Of a stretch of DNA of 6,316 nt, positions 1-5,825 are shown one piece after another. The stretch is taken from the NCBI GenBank assembly GCA_007116095.1, contig SKJD01000323.1, positions 1 to 6,316 of the forward strand, in the 5' to 3' direction. Each line of letters starts with the position of its first letter. Within the stretch, counting starts at the first letter, position 1. The stretch comes from Candidatus Hydrogenedentota bacterium. Lineage in GTDB: Bacteria; Hydrogenedentota; Hydrogenedentia; Hydrogenedentales; SCBR16-9. The notes beneath the pieces were generated by a model that had not been told where the DNA came from, did no database searches, and saw nothing but the letters and a program-made list of their open reading frames with translations. The position numbers and the translations under genes are program-made.

Positions 1-1987
1 TAAAGGTCAATGTGCGGCCCGTGCCGGAATGATTGAATTCCACGGTCAAGGACACATCATAGCTGCCCGGCGTCTCATACGTGTGCGTCGGGCTGAAATC
101 GAAGGAGTCATTGCCGTCGCCGAAGTCCCATCCCGTCGCCGTGATCGGGCGTTCGCCCGTGTGGCCGACGGGCGTGCTGGTCTGATTATCAAATGTAATC
201 GGGACGCCGTCAAAGGTGTTCCGTGGGGTCGCGGTAAAGTTCGGGACCGGCGGACGATTCACCGTGAAGACACGCGACGTCGTCGCTGACTGGGTTGCCG
301 TAGTCGCCGTCTGGTAGACACGGTATTGCCCCGGCTCGGCGAAGGTATAGGTCGGGTTCTCCGCTTCACTCTGGACCACGTCCGGATCGCCGAGGAAACT
401 CCAGGTATAGTCGATGTCCGCTTCGGTGCCCGGTGCGGTCTGGTTGATGAATTGCACGGAATCCGTCGTCAGAATGCTCGCATGATCCTCGGAATCACGT
501 CCTGGAATTTCCGGCAGCTCAATTGTGAAATCCGGAGACGGCGGCGCGAAGACGCGGATGTAGTTGAACTTCACCTCAATATCGGTGTTGTTTTGCGGAT
601 TCTGATTGAAGACGCGCAGCGACACCGTGTACGTGCCCGGGTTCGCATAGCTGTGCGACGGCTCCCGTTCCGTGCTGGTATTGCCATCGCCGAAACTCCA
701 GAACCAGTTGGAGATGGGCGAGGAGCCCGGTAGGGAGAGGTCCGTGAACTGGACGGTCTGGCCTGTGGCCGGGGTGGTGATGCTGGCTTCAAAGTCCGCC
801 GTCGGCGGCTTATGACGCACCTCGATGCTTTGCGTGGCTGTGCTGCTGCCAAACGGCGTGGCAATGGTGAGCGTCACTTGGAAAGTGCCCGCCTCACGGT
901 AGATGTGCGTCGGATTGGCGGCGGTACTCGTCGTGCCATCGCCAAAACGCCAGAGGCGTTGCGCCACCTGGTTGTTGCCGATAAAGGAGAGATCGGTGAA
1001 CTGCACCTCATCGCCAATAAAGGCAACCGGATCTTCGATCAGGAAGTCCGCCTGCGGCGGGATACGATCCTGCACCAGAATGAACTTTTCCTTGGTGACA
1101 GAACGCTCGGTGTACGCGGTGGTCACTGTCAGGGTAACATCAAAAGCGCCCGGCGTAGAGAACTGCTGCCGCGGGTGCTGCTGGGTGCTGGTGGCGCCAA
1201 AGCCGAAGTCCCAGTGCCAGCTTTCTATCGGCGCGCCGTCGATTGCCTCGGAGAGGTCCGTGAACTGCACGCTCTGGCCGGCGTAGAGGATGGTGCGGTC
1301 GGCGGTAAAGTCCACCGTGCGTGGCGGCGCATCGCCTACGACCACGAAGGCCGTGCGGGTGTGGGTGTCGGAGGCCGACTCCGTCTCGACCATCAGGGAA
1401 ACCGTGTAATAGCCGGGCTCGGTGTAGGTCTTTGTCGGATTCGGATTCGTGCTGCTGGAGCCATCACCGAAGTTCCACAAGTAACCCGTTACTTCGCCGG
1501 CGGCCGGGGTCGATTCAATGCTGTTGGTGAAATTCACCTGGCCATTGACATCGATGCGGCGCTGGTCGGCGCTGAAGGAGGCGTTCAGGATTTTTTCGGC
1601 CTTTACGTCCAGGCGCTTGATAGACGCCCCACGCGCATTGAGAATCAACGCGCCTTTATTCTCTCCCAACGCCATTTTGCCACGGTCCAGACGCACCGGG
1701 ATTTCGATATGGTCCCTGGGGCCAAAACTGTAGCAATCAAAGGTGCCGTCCACACAACGTTCCGGGATAATCCACGGGACATTGGAACTGACCTGTACCG
1801 GTCCCATGTTTGTCGATGAGGCATTCTTGCTGACGCGCAGCAGGGCTTCTTCCTCAAATCTTCCAAAATCCAGGGTCTCCGGGGAAACCAGCAACGTGAC
1901 CCCCAAGTCACCAAAACACCCGGAAAAAGCCAGCAGCGCCAACACCGGCACTGCCATCAAATACCCAATACGCTGAATTGGACGCAT
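1..1987 (-). CDS. PKD-repeat lipoprotein, 3' end beyond the window
   Basis: This is probably a cell-surface or periplasmic adhesion or scaffold protein. The frame is open for 662 codons from ATG at 1987 to the left edge, so the C-terminus is missing. Residues 1-24 form a lipoprotein signal: Arg-rich start, hydrophobic core 8-21, lipobox F-S-G-C with Cys24 as the lipidation site. F25 follows, with no Asp retention signal, so the outer membrane is likely. Residues 30-130 are a beta-rich Ig/BACON-like domain (LDFG at 39-42, VPW at 70-72, VRLDR at 98-102) with Cys78 and Cys85 free to pair. Six PKD domains follow. Their signature motifs are WNFGDG 171-176, WDFGFG 259-264, WRFGDG 346-351, WSFGDG 430-435, WSFLGDP 529-535 and WDFGDG 620-625, each followed by the usual P-G-x-Y/F-x-V strand. 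Domains 2 and 5 have degenerate motifs. The start is supported by AGGGAG at 1996-2001, eight bases upstream. PKD domains are known as extracellular Ig-like spacers; no catalytic domain is visible in this part. Confidence 0.
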   Translation of the reverse strand, partial: MRPIQRIGYLMAVPVLALLAFSGCFGDLGVTLLVSPETLDFGRFEEEALLRVSKNASSTNMGPVQVSSNVPWIIPERCVDGTFDCYSFGPRDHIEIPVRLDRGKMALGENKGALILNARGASIKRLDVKAEKILNASFSADQRRIDVNGQVNFTNSIESTPAAGEVTGYLWNFGDGSSSTNPNPTKTYTEPGYYTVSLMVETESASDTHTRTAFVVVGDAPPRTVDFTADRTILYAGQSVQFTDLSEAIDGAPIESWHWDFGFGATSTQQHPRQQFSTPGAFDVTLTVTTAYTERSVTKEKFILVQDRIPPQADFLIEDPVAFIGDEVQFTDLSFIGNNQVAQRLWRFGDGTTSTAANPTHIYREAGTFQVTLTIATPFGSSTATQSIEVRHKPPTADFEASITTPATGQTVQFTDLSLPGSSPISNWFWSFGDGNTSTEREPSHSYANPGTYTVSLRVFNQNPQNNTDIEVKFNYIRVFAPPSPDFTIELPEIPGRDSEDHASILTTDSVQFINQTAPGTEADIDYTWSFLGDPDVVQSEAENPTYTFAEPGQYRVYQTATTATQSATTSRVFTVNRPPVPNFTATPRNTFDGVPITFDNQTSTPVGHTGERPITATGWDFGDGNDSFDFSPTHTYETPGSYDVSLTVEFNHSGTGRTLTF

Positions 1988-1995
1988 GAATTCCA

Positions 1996-2052
1996 CTCCC
2001 TTAGTACGCCAACACCCAAATCCGCATAGCATCGGTTTGGGCTCCCCGGCCC
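1996..2052 (-). promoter_or_regulatory. Structured leader and RBS of the PKD lipoprotein gene
   Basis: The leader carries the Shine-Dalgarno AGGGAG (1996-2001) eight bases before the ATG. Upstream of it are two hairpins that cannot form together. One pairs GGGC (2049-2052) with GCCC (2039-2042) around a six-base loop. The other pairs CCCAAACCG (2033-2041) with CGG-A-TTTGGG (2015-2024): nine pairs, one bulged A and an eight-base loop. They compete for the CCC at 2039-2041. No U-tract follows, so neither is a terminator. I match it to no known riboswitch class. A regulatory role is inference. Confidence 0.
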
Positions 2053-2109
2053 GTAATACTGGTGGTTGACGATTGGTCAATGACGATAAATCTATGCACC
2101 ATGATGGAC

Positions 2110-2138
2110 ATATTGCCACCATCTACCCCATTTGTCAA
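2110..2138 (-). promoter_or_regulatory. Sigma-70-type promoter for the PKD lipoprotein gene
   Basis: Read on the minus strand, a perfect -35 TTGACA (2133-2138) is separated by 17 bases from CAATAT (2110-2115). That -10 matches the consensus at three of six positions and is preceded by TGG, an extended -10 (TGn) motif. Transcription would start near 2102, giving a leader of about 115 bases before the ATG at 1987. The -35 and spacing are strong; the -10 is weak. Confidence 0.
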
Positions 2139-2187
2139 TGATAAAGTATCGCTTTCAAAGGCTATAAATTGCAAGTTAATCCCCCTG

Positions 2188-2214
2188 AAAACAAAACAAA
2201 CCGGCAAATTGCCG
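2188..2214 (-). terminator. Probable intrinsic terminator after the small membrane gene
   Basis: On the minus strand CGGCA (2210-2214 side) pairs with TGCCG (2202-2206 side) around a three-base loop, followed at once by a U-rich run, GTTTGTTTTGTTTT (2188-2201). The stem is only five pairs and the U-run is broken by G, so efficiency may be moderate. It lies about 85 bases beyond the stop of the 32-residue gene and just before the promoter of the PKD gene, which would separate the two units. Confidence 0.
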
Positions 2215-2299
2215 CCGACACGGACCTCGCAAGCCAGCCAGGCACGCACCTGGCGCACTTTTACCACTTACGCAACGCGCCTTACCCCCTGGGTTGCAC

Positions 2300-2398
2300 T
2301 CAGCGGAGCAGGGTAATCCAGTAGGCGATGGACATCAAAATCAGGGGCAAGATCGCAACAAGCAACATAATCTGAAAATGCTTGTCCTTAAAATTCAT
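2300..2398 (-). CDS. Small single-pass membrane protein, 32 residues
   Basis: A short gene from ATG 2398 to TGA 2300 encodes 32 residues. The N-terminus is polar and charged (MNFKDKHFQ). Residues 10-30 are an almost unbroken hydrophobic stretch with P18 inside and Y26-W27 near the far end, and the last residue is Arg32. This is the pattern of one membrane-spanning helix with little outside the bilayer. The leader GCGAGGGAAGGT sits directly before the ATG and gives a Shine-Dalgarno at normal spacing. A possible promoter lies upstream (2453-2481) and a terminator-like hairpin downstream. I recognise no family, and peptides this short cannot be assigned by similarity. Small membrane peptides of this kind are often regulators or subunits of larger membrane complexes, but no partner is evident. 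The combined RBS, clean topology and flanking signals make it more likely real than chance. Confidence 0.
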   Translation of the reverse strand: MNFKDKHFQIMLLVAILPLILMSIAYWITLLR

Positions 2399-2443
2399 AC
2401 CTTCCCTCGCTTTCAACATTACACAACACAGCCTATCTACTTG

Positions 2444-2469
2444 CCTACCCCAATCCTAACCTACCCAAT
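2444..2469. repeat. Short direct repeat, G-rich on the minus strand
   Basis: CCTACCCCAAT (2444-2454) recurs with one base less as CCTACCCAAT (2460-2469), 16 bases apart, with CCTAA between. On the minus strand this gives five runs of two to four Gs separated by two or three bases, enough for a two-layer G-quadruplex. It lies immediately upstream of, or inside, the leader of the 32-residue gene. It could equally be a protein-binding direct repeat or chance. Confidence 0.
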
Positions 2470-2481
2470 AATTCGATGCAA
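2453..2481 (-). promoter_or_regulatory. Possible promoter of the small membrane gene
   Basis: On the minus strand TTGCAT (2476-2481) is followed after 17 bases by TAGGAT (2453-2458). The -35 matches three and the -10 four of six consensus bases. Transcription would begin near 2446, about 48 bases before the ATG at 2398. It overlaps the G-rich repeat at 2444-2469. This is a weak call resting on spacing and position. Confidence 0.
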
Positions 2482-2530
2482 GTTTTAATGATATGCGCGA
2501 ATTGCCACGCCATCCGTTTATCACCTAGCC

Positions 2531-2559
2531 TTGACATACTTCCAAAAACCGGGTAGATT
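2531..2559 (+). promoter_or_regulatory. Sigma-70 promoter of the DUF4397 lipoprotein gene
   Basis: A perfect -35 TTGACA (2531-2536) lies 17 bases before TAGATT (2554-2559), which matches four of six -10 bases. The start would be near 2566, giving a leader of about 70 bases. That leader holds a small hairpin (CAGGG 2602-2606 with CCCTG 2613-2617) ending just before the Shine-Dalgarno AGGAG at 2623-2627. This is the best promoter in the window. Confidence 0.
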
Positions 2560-2636
2560 TTATGTGAATGGTGAAGCGCATTTGACGCGACACGGAAAAC
2601 ACAGGGATTTTCCCCTGACAATAGGAGAAGTAGCTG

Positions 2637-3296
2637 ATGAAAAAACTAAGTATATTGACTGTAATGTTGGGCATGGTCGTACTGTTGGCGGGATGTCCGC
2701 AACCGCAACCCACCGAACTGCGAATTGTACACACCAGCCCCGATCTGGCTCCCATAGATGTCTGCTTGGACGGCAACAAATTTGTGACGGACCTGGACTA
2801 CAGCGAATCCTCTGTGTACAAGATTGCCGTACCGGGAACACGCACGCTGCGTGTGGTGAATGTCGGCGCCCCCTGCGATAGCGACGAAGCCGTGGAAATG
2901 AACATCAACCTGTCGCGTAGCGGGGATTACACCGTTGTGGTCGGGGATTTCGCGGATGATCTCCAGACCGTCCTGTTCTCAGACAACAACGCGACGCCTG
3001 CGGCAGGCAAGGCGCGCATACGCCTGGTGCATGCGCTGCCCAACGCCCCCGCCATCGATCTGCGCACGGATGAGGGCGACATGCTTTTCGAGGACGTGGG
3101 CTTCCTGGAAAGCGGCGGGTATGCCAGCATTGATGCCGGCGCCTATAACCTGCGCGTACGCGAGTCCGTTACGGGGCTCTTGCCAATATTCAATGTCAAC
3201 GACGTCAGCTTTGCAGCCAACAGTGTCTATACCCTTTACGCCATAGGCACGGGCAACAACCCGCCCTACGCATTGTTTATCACCGCTGACAACTAA
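2637..3296 (+). CDS. Lipoprotein with two DUF4397 repeats
   Basis: A 219-residue envelope lipoprotein. Residues 1-20 form a textbook signal: K2-K3, hydrophobic core 4-18, lipobox L17-A18-G19-C20. P21 follows, so outer-membrane sorting is likely. The mature part is two DUF4397-like beta domains. The motif R-x-V-H-x-x-P...P-x-D occurs at R29-D41 and again at R129-D141, exactly 100 residues apart. The strand LRV (71-73 and 172-174) and a Y-T strand (98-99 and 198-199) keep the same register. Repeat 1 alone has Cys43 and Cys80, which could form a disulfide. DUF4397 proteins are exported and of unknown function, with no catalytic residues known. The start is fixed by AGGAG at 2623-2627, nine bases before ATG. 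The gene is monocistronic: its own promoter at 2531-2559 and an intrinsic terminator at 3336-3373. It is divergent from the small membrane gene and the PKD lipoprotein gene. Confidence 0.
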   Translation: MKKLSILTVMLGMVVLLAGCPQPQPTELRIVHTSPDLAPIDVCLDGNKFVTDLDYSESSVYKIAVPGTRTLRVVNVGAPCDSDEAVEMNINLSRSGDYTVVVGDFADDLQTVLFSDNNATPAAGKARIRLVHALPNAPAIDLRTDEGDMLFEDVGFLESGGYASIDAGAYNLRVRESVTGLLPIFNVNDVSFAANSVYTLYAIGTGNNPPYALFITADN

Positions 3297-3335
3297 GGGC
3301 GCATTGCAGGCCTGACAACACCCATACCGTAGTCC

Positions 3336-3373
3336 AAACGGGATTTCCGCCAACGCGGAAGTCCCGTTTTTTT
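3336..3373 (+). terminator. Strong intrinsic terminator of the DUF4397 gene
   Basis: A 15-pair stem (3336-3350 with 3355-3369) has one U-G wobble and a CAAC loop. The run of Ts is 3367-3373. It lies 40 bases after the stop codon at 3296. In the reverse direction the U-run is only three bases, so it should act mainly on the plus strand. Confidence 0.
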
Positions 3374-3402
3374 GTGATGAGTATGGCGCTGGTATTACTA
3401 CC

Positions 3403-3423
3403 AAAACAATACGACAAGTATTG
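3403..3423 (-). terminator. Possible terminator of the membrane protein/regulator unit
   Basis: On the minus strand CAATAC pairs with GTATTG (3418-3423 with 3407-3412) around a five-base loop, followed by TTTT (3403-3406). The stem is short and A+T-rich, so termination may be weak. It is placed about 100 bases after the regulator's stop codon and faces the DUF4397 terminator, as expected between converging genes. A second small hairpin (TGGTA/TACCA, 3390-3403) follows. Confidence 0.
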
Positions 3424-3433
3424 CCGCCCCTCC

Positions 3434-3461
3434 CCGTCACGCCCGCAGGCAGGAATCCAGG
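3434..3461. repeat. Possible degenerate copy of an interspersed GC-rich palindromic repeat
   Basis: The stretch from CCGTCACGCCCG through CAGGCAGGAATCCAGG resembles the widespread bacterial intergenic repeat type with a GTCA(TT)CCCGC...GGCGGGAATCC core, here imperfect. It sits in the spacer between converging genes, the usual site for such elements. Only one copy is visible, so repeat status cannot be shown from this window. The remaining spacer (3462-3523) is GC-rich with a small hairpin, CCGCG/CGCGG at 3471-3487. Confidence 0.
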
Positions 3462-3523
3462 CGCCCGAAGCCGCGGAGCGGTCGCGGCATGTAGCGCGTC
3501 GCAGCGGAGCAATGAAGCACAAG

Positions 3524-3856
3524 CTACGTCTTCCCATTTCGCCCTTGATCTTCCGCCTGGTCATCCTCGGGCAGGGCCATGGATCGGATCGCGTCGATGC
3601 TGGACCAATAGGCGTCCAGGGCGTCGCGGCCTTCCGTCGAGATACGGAATTCGGTATGCGGCACCTTGCCGTTGAAGGTCTTGTTCACCTCGACATAGCC
3701 GGCCTTTTCGAGGCGGTCCATGTGCGAGGAGAGGTTGCCTTTGGTGAGGCCAAGGGTGTTGCACAGGAAACTGAAGTCCGCCACGTCGATTCCGGAGAGG
3801 ATTGTCAGGATACGTAAACGCGCGGGCTCATGAATGGTGCGGTCCAACTCACTCAT
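3524..3856 (-). CDS. Winged-helix transcriptional regulator, HTH_34/MarR-like
   Basis: A 110-residue cytoplasmic DNA-binding protein. Residues 4-20 carry the helix with I8-H9-E10-P11-x-R13-L14-x-I16-L17, typical of the HTH_34 (PF13601) group of single-domain winged-helix regulators. The helix-turn-helix spans about 26-50, with L35-G36-L37-T38 at the turn and N41-L42-S43-S44-H45 at the start of the recognition helix, followed by L49-E50-K51-A52-G53-Y54-V55. The wing is 56-73 (F61-N62-G63-K64, then F70-R71-I72-S73), and T74-E75-G76 begins the last helix. The tail 96-110 is charged. The length is normal for the family. No metal-binding cysteine cluster is seen (only C32). The ATG at 3856 overlaps the TGA of the upstream membrane-protein gene (ATGA), and there is no strong Shine-Dalgarno, so translation is probably coupled. 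It likely controls its own operon or the membrane protein's pathway; the ligand is unknown. Confidence 0.
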   Translation of the reverse strand: MSELDRTIHEPARLRILTILSGIDVADFSFLCNTLGLTKGNLSSHMDRLEKAGYVEVNKTFNGKVPHTEFRISTEGRDALDAYWSSIDAIRSMALPEDDQAEDQGRNGKT

Positions 3857-4608
3857 GGGCGATCATCTTTCGCCGGCTCCGCGTCCGTACTATCGGCAGC
3901 AACCCGCGCCAATTTTTTGAGCTTGTAGAGCGCGAAGCGGCTGTAGAGATGGCCCGCCAGGATGGAGATGAGGCCATAGCCCAGGACGGGGATAACCATG
4001 TTGAGAAGCTGCCATTCGCCCTGGAATTGCAGCAAGGCAACCCCACTGAGCAACAACACGGCATGCAGGGCATAGAGCACCGGCCAAATCCAGGCCCAAA
4101 AACCCAGTCGCTGCCAATAGACCATGAACATGAGGAAAGGCGCCATGTAGAGCGCGGAAAAGGGCTGCATGTGCCGCAGCTCCAGGTAATGAAAACTCAC
4201 GAGCAAGGCCCCGGCCAAATGATAGACCACCAGCCCGCCGCCCAGCACGGTCATCCACCAGCGGCGGGTTGAAAGGGGGCGTTCTTCACTATAGGCCACG
4301 TAGCCCTCGTGCCGGTAGAGCCAGGAGGTCACCCGCCAAATCAGACGCCCACCCCAATTCGAGGTGCTGAACCAGACCAGCACGAGAATGGCGGCCACCA
4401 TCGCCGAGACCGAGGCCCAATAACGCAGGGCGTTGCCCTCGACATAGGCGCGGTTGGTCACGGTAGCCGCCAGCCCGATCAGCAACACCATGATTACGAT
4501 GATGACCCATTGCACCAGGAAGGACATGGTGCGACTTTTGGCATAGCGCCGCGTCCAAAGCACCAGCGCCCTGGGGTCTTCGTTACCGGCCACAGGCTGG
4601 ATTGACAT
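3853..4608 (-). CDS. Six-helix integral membrane protein of unknown function
   Basis: A 251-residue inner-membrane protein. Likely transmembrane segments are about 30-50, 63-81, 117-138, 148-164, 170-192 and 202-222. The N-terminal 29 residues and the C-terminal tail (about 223-251, KLKK then an acidic end) are polar. With six helices and positive residues near both ends (R20-R21, K24, R26; K229-K232), both termini should be cytoplasmic. Aromatic residues are dense in the loops (W85, W91, W96, W117-W118, W165, W171, W173, W175). I recognise no family and see no nucleotide-binding or catalytic motif. ATG 4608 is preferred over an in-frame ATG at 4650 because GGAGGT (4615-4620) stands six bases before it and would be wasted otherwise. 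The downstream regulator gene overlaps by four bases. Winged-helix regulators paired with a membrane protein often control or sense through it; that is inference here. Confidence 0.
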   Translation of the reverse strand: MSIQPVAGNEDPRALVLWTRRYAKSRTMSFLVQWVIIVIMVLLIGLAATVTNRAYVEGNALRYWASVSAMVAAILVLVWFSTSNWGGRLIWRVTSWLYRHEGYVAYSEERPLSTRRWWMTVLGGGLVVYHLAGALLVSFHYLELRHMQPFSALYMAPFLMFMVYWQRLGFWAWIWPVLYALHAVLLLSGVALLQFQGEWQLLNMVIPVLGYGLISILAGHLYSRFALYKLKKLARVAADSTDAEPAKDDRP

Positions 4609-4614
4609 GGTGAA

Positions 4615-4620
4615 ACCTCC
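4615..4620 (-). promoter_or_regulatory. Consensus Shine-Dalgarno deciding the membrane-protein start
   Basis: GGAGGT on the minus strand, six bases before the ATG at 4608. It supports the shorter protein of 251 residues over a 265-residue version starting at 4650. Confidence 0.
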
Positions 4621-4671
4621 ATCAGGCGGCTGGACGTTGCGCCCTGCCACACGCCGATCCGACGGCCAACA

Positions 4672-4680
4672 ATTACAACA
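4672..4680 (-). promoter_or_regulatory. Possible extended -10 promoter of the membrane protein/regulator unit
   Basis: On the minus strand TGT-TGTAAT gives an extended -10 element (TGn) plus a hexamer matching five of six -10 bases (4672-4677). No good -35 is found at 17-18 bases. Transcription would start near 4665, about 57 bases before the ATG at 4608. Two small hairpins just upstream (GTTTC/GAAAC 4697-4710 and GCGC/GCGC around 4684-4695) lie after the aminotransferase stop and may impede read-through, but no U-run follows them. Confidence 0.
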
Positions 4681-4718
4681 CAGGCGCCTTGGCGCTGTTT
4701 CTTACGAAACCGCCTTGC

Positions 4719-5825
4719 TTAGTGCGACGCCTCAAAGCGGTGGATGGCGTCGGCCACAAAACGCACCTGTTCGTCGCTTAAATTCGGGTGAATCGGCAGC
4801 GACACAATGCGCGGGGCCGTGCGCGTGGTAACCGGCAATTCGTTCGGTATCGTCCGCACGCCCTGGTAAGCCTCTTGCGCATGGATGGGAATCGGATAAT
4901 GGATGCCGCAGAAGACTTCCTCCGCCTTCAACGCATCCATCAGGGCGTCCCGGTTGCTGTGCTGCACCACATAGAGATGCCAGACATGGCTGTTCCCCGG
5001 GTTTGTCGCCGGAAGCTGTAGCGTGGTATCCGCGAGTAGTTCCGTGTAGAGCGCGGCCACTTCACGGCGTCGGGTATTCCAGTCTTCCAGGTGACGCAGC
5101 TTCACATCCAGCACGGCGGCCTGCATGCTCTGCAAGCGGCTGTTGTAGCCAATCACGGGGTGCACATACTTCTCGGACTGCCCACAGTTGCGGTACATCC
5201 GCACCTGCTCGGCGACATCGGCATGGGGTGTGACAATCGCGCCGCCCTCGCCGTAGGAGCCGAGGTTTTTCCCGGGGTAGAAGCTGAAACAGCCGACATC
5301 CCCCATGCTGCCGGCCTTCTTGCCCTTGTAGGTAGCGCCGTGGGCCTGGGCGGCGTCTTCCACCACATGCAGGCCATGGGCGCGGGCGAATTCCAGGATT
5401 GGGTCCATGTCGGCCACTTGGCCATAGAGATGCACCGGGATAATAGCGCGGGTCTTGTCGGTCAGGGCGTTGGCCAGGTGGGCCGGGTCCAGGTTGTAGT
5501 CCTCTTCCCGCACATCGACCAGGACCGGCGTCGCGCCCGCCAGGGCAATGGCGTTGACTGTCGCCACGAAGGTATTGGCGGCGGTAATGACCTCGTCTCC
5601 CGGCCCGATATGCAGCGCCTTCAGCGCCAACAACAAGGCATCGGCGCCGGAAGCCACCCCGACACAATGCGGGGATTCACAATACTCGGCAAAATTTTTC
5701 TCAAAACTTGTCACCGCAGCGCCCAGCACAAAACCGGCGGAAGCCATAACTTTTTCCAGCGCCGGATGGACTTCGTCTTTTATTTCTTCGTACTGAGAAA
5801 CCAGATCAACAAAGGGTACTTTCAA
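4719..5825 (-). CDS. PLP-dependent nucleotide-sugar aminotransferase, DegT/DnrJ/EryC1/StrS family
   Basis: A cytoplasmic enzyme that transfers an amino group, usually from glutamate, to a keto group of a nucleotide-linked sugar. Using 368-residue numbering, the fold-type I landmarks are complete: S59-G60-A61-D62-A63 (phosphate grip), aromatic stacking near T85-F86-V87, V131-H132-L133-Y134-G135-Q136, D157-A158-A159-Q160 (D157 binds the pyridine nitrogen), S181-F182-Y183-P184-G185-K186 (K186 forms the Schiff base), G192-E193-G194-G195, G226-Y227-N228-S229-R230-L231, and H309-Y310-P311-I312-P313-I314-H315. This style (VHLYGQ with the YPGKNLG lysine loop) is closest to C-3 ketosugar aminotransferases of the FdtB/QdtB type; substrate is not provable here. 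No ATG is available: the family alignment (K-V-P-F-V-D-L at the very N-terminus) favours TTG 5825, with TTG 5864 (13 residues longer, lysine-rich extension) as the alternative; neither has a clear Shine-Dalgarno. No other sugar-biosynthesis gene is in view. Confidence 0.
   Translation of the reverse strand: MKVPFVDLVSQYEEIKDEVHPALEKVMASAGFVLGAAVTSFEKNFAEYCESPHCVGVASGADALLLALKALHIGPGDEVITAANTFVATVNAIALAGATPVLVDVREEDYNLDPAHLANALTDKTRAIIPVHLYGQVADMDPILEFARAHGLHVVEDAAQAHGATYKGKKAGSMGDVGCFSFYPGKNLGSYGEGGAIVTPHADVAEQVRMYRNCGQSEKYVHPVIGYNSRLQSMQAAVLDVKLRHLEDWNTRRREVAALYTELLADTTLQLPATNPGNSHVWHLYVVQHSNRDALMDALKAEEVFCGIHYPIPIHAQEAYQGVRTIPNELPVTTRTAPRIVSLPIHPNLSDEQVRFVADAIHRFEASH

Larger units (their letters stand above)
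1988..2299. other. Noncoding spacer of 312 bases between PKD gene and small membrane gene
   Basis: This spacer is more A+T-rich than the flanking genes. It holds, in minus-strand order, a GC-rich hairpin without U-tract (GCCAGG 2237-2242 with CCTGGC 2249-2254), a terminator-like hairpin (2188-2214), the PKD gene promoter (2110-2138) and the structured leader (1996-2052). A minus-strand frame from GTG 2267 to TAA 2001 crosses all of these and is not called as a gene. I see no tRNA or known riboswitch here. Confidence 0.

Noticed and set aside
812..1819. Plus-strand open frame of 335 codons opposite the PKD gene
   Set aside because: The minus strand has an unbroken frame with clear signal peptide and PKD motifs over the whole stretch. 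The plus-strand translation has no recognisable domain and is Arg/Gly/Val-rich, as expected of an antisense shadow of a GC-rich gene.
1996..2060. Cyclic-di-GMP (GEMM) or other known riboswitch in the PKD gene leader
   Set aside because: There is an AAACC-like segment next to a GC stem, but the conserved GEMM receptor motifs and the second helix are absent, and no other class I know fits. It is kept only as an unnamed structured leader.
2001..2267. Minus-strand frame of 88 codons (GTG 2267 to TAA 2001) ending 13 bases before the PKD gene start
   Set aside because: The spacing to the next gene is operon-like and its end could pass for a beta-rich C-terminus, so a decayed gene is possible. However, it begins right after a stop at a GTG without a good RBS, and it crosses a terminator-like hairpin, a TTGACA promoter and a structured leader. 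Low G+C also argues for noncoding DNA.
2979..3564. Minus-strand open frames across the end of the DUF4397 gene and the convergent spacer
   Set aside because: They overlap a well-supported lipoprotein gene and its intrinsic terminator and show no protein family features.
4609..4650. Fourteen-residue N-terminal extension of the membrane protein from ATG 4650
   Set aside because: A consensus GGAGGT stands six bases before ATG 4608, whereas no comparable RBS serves 4650.
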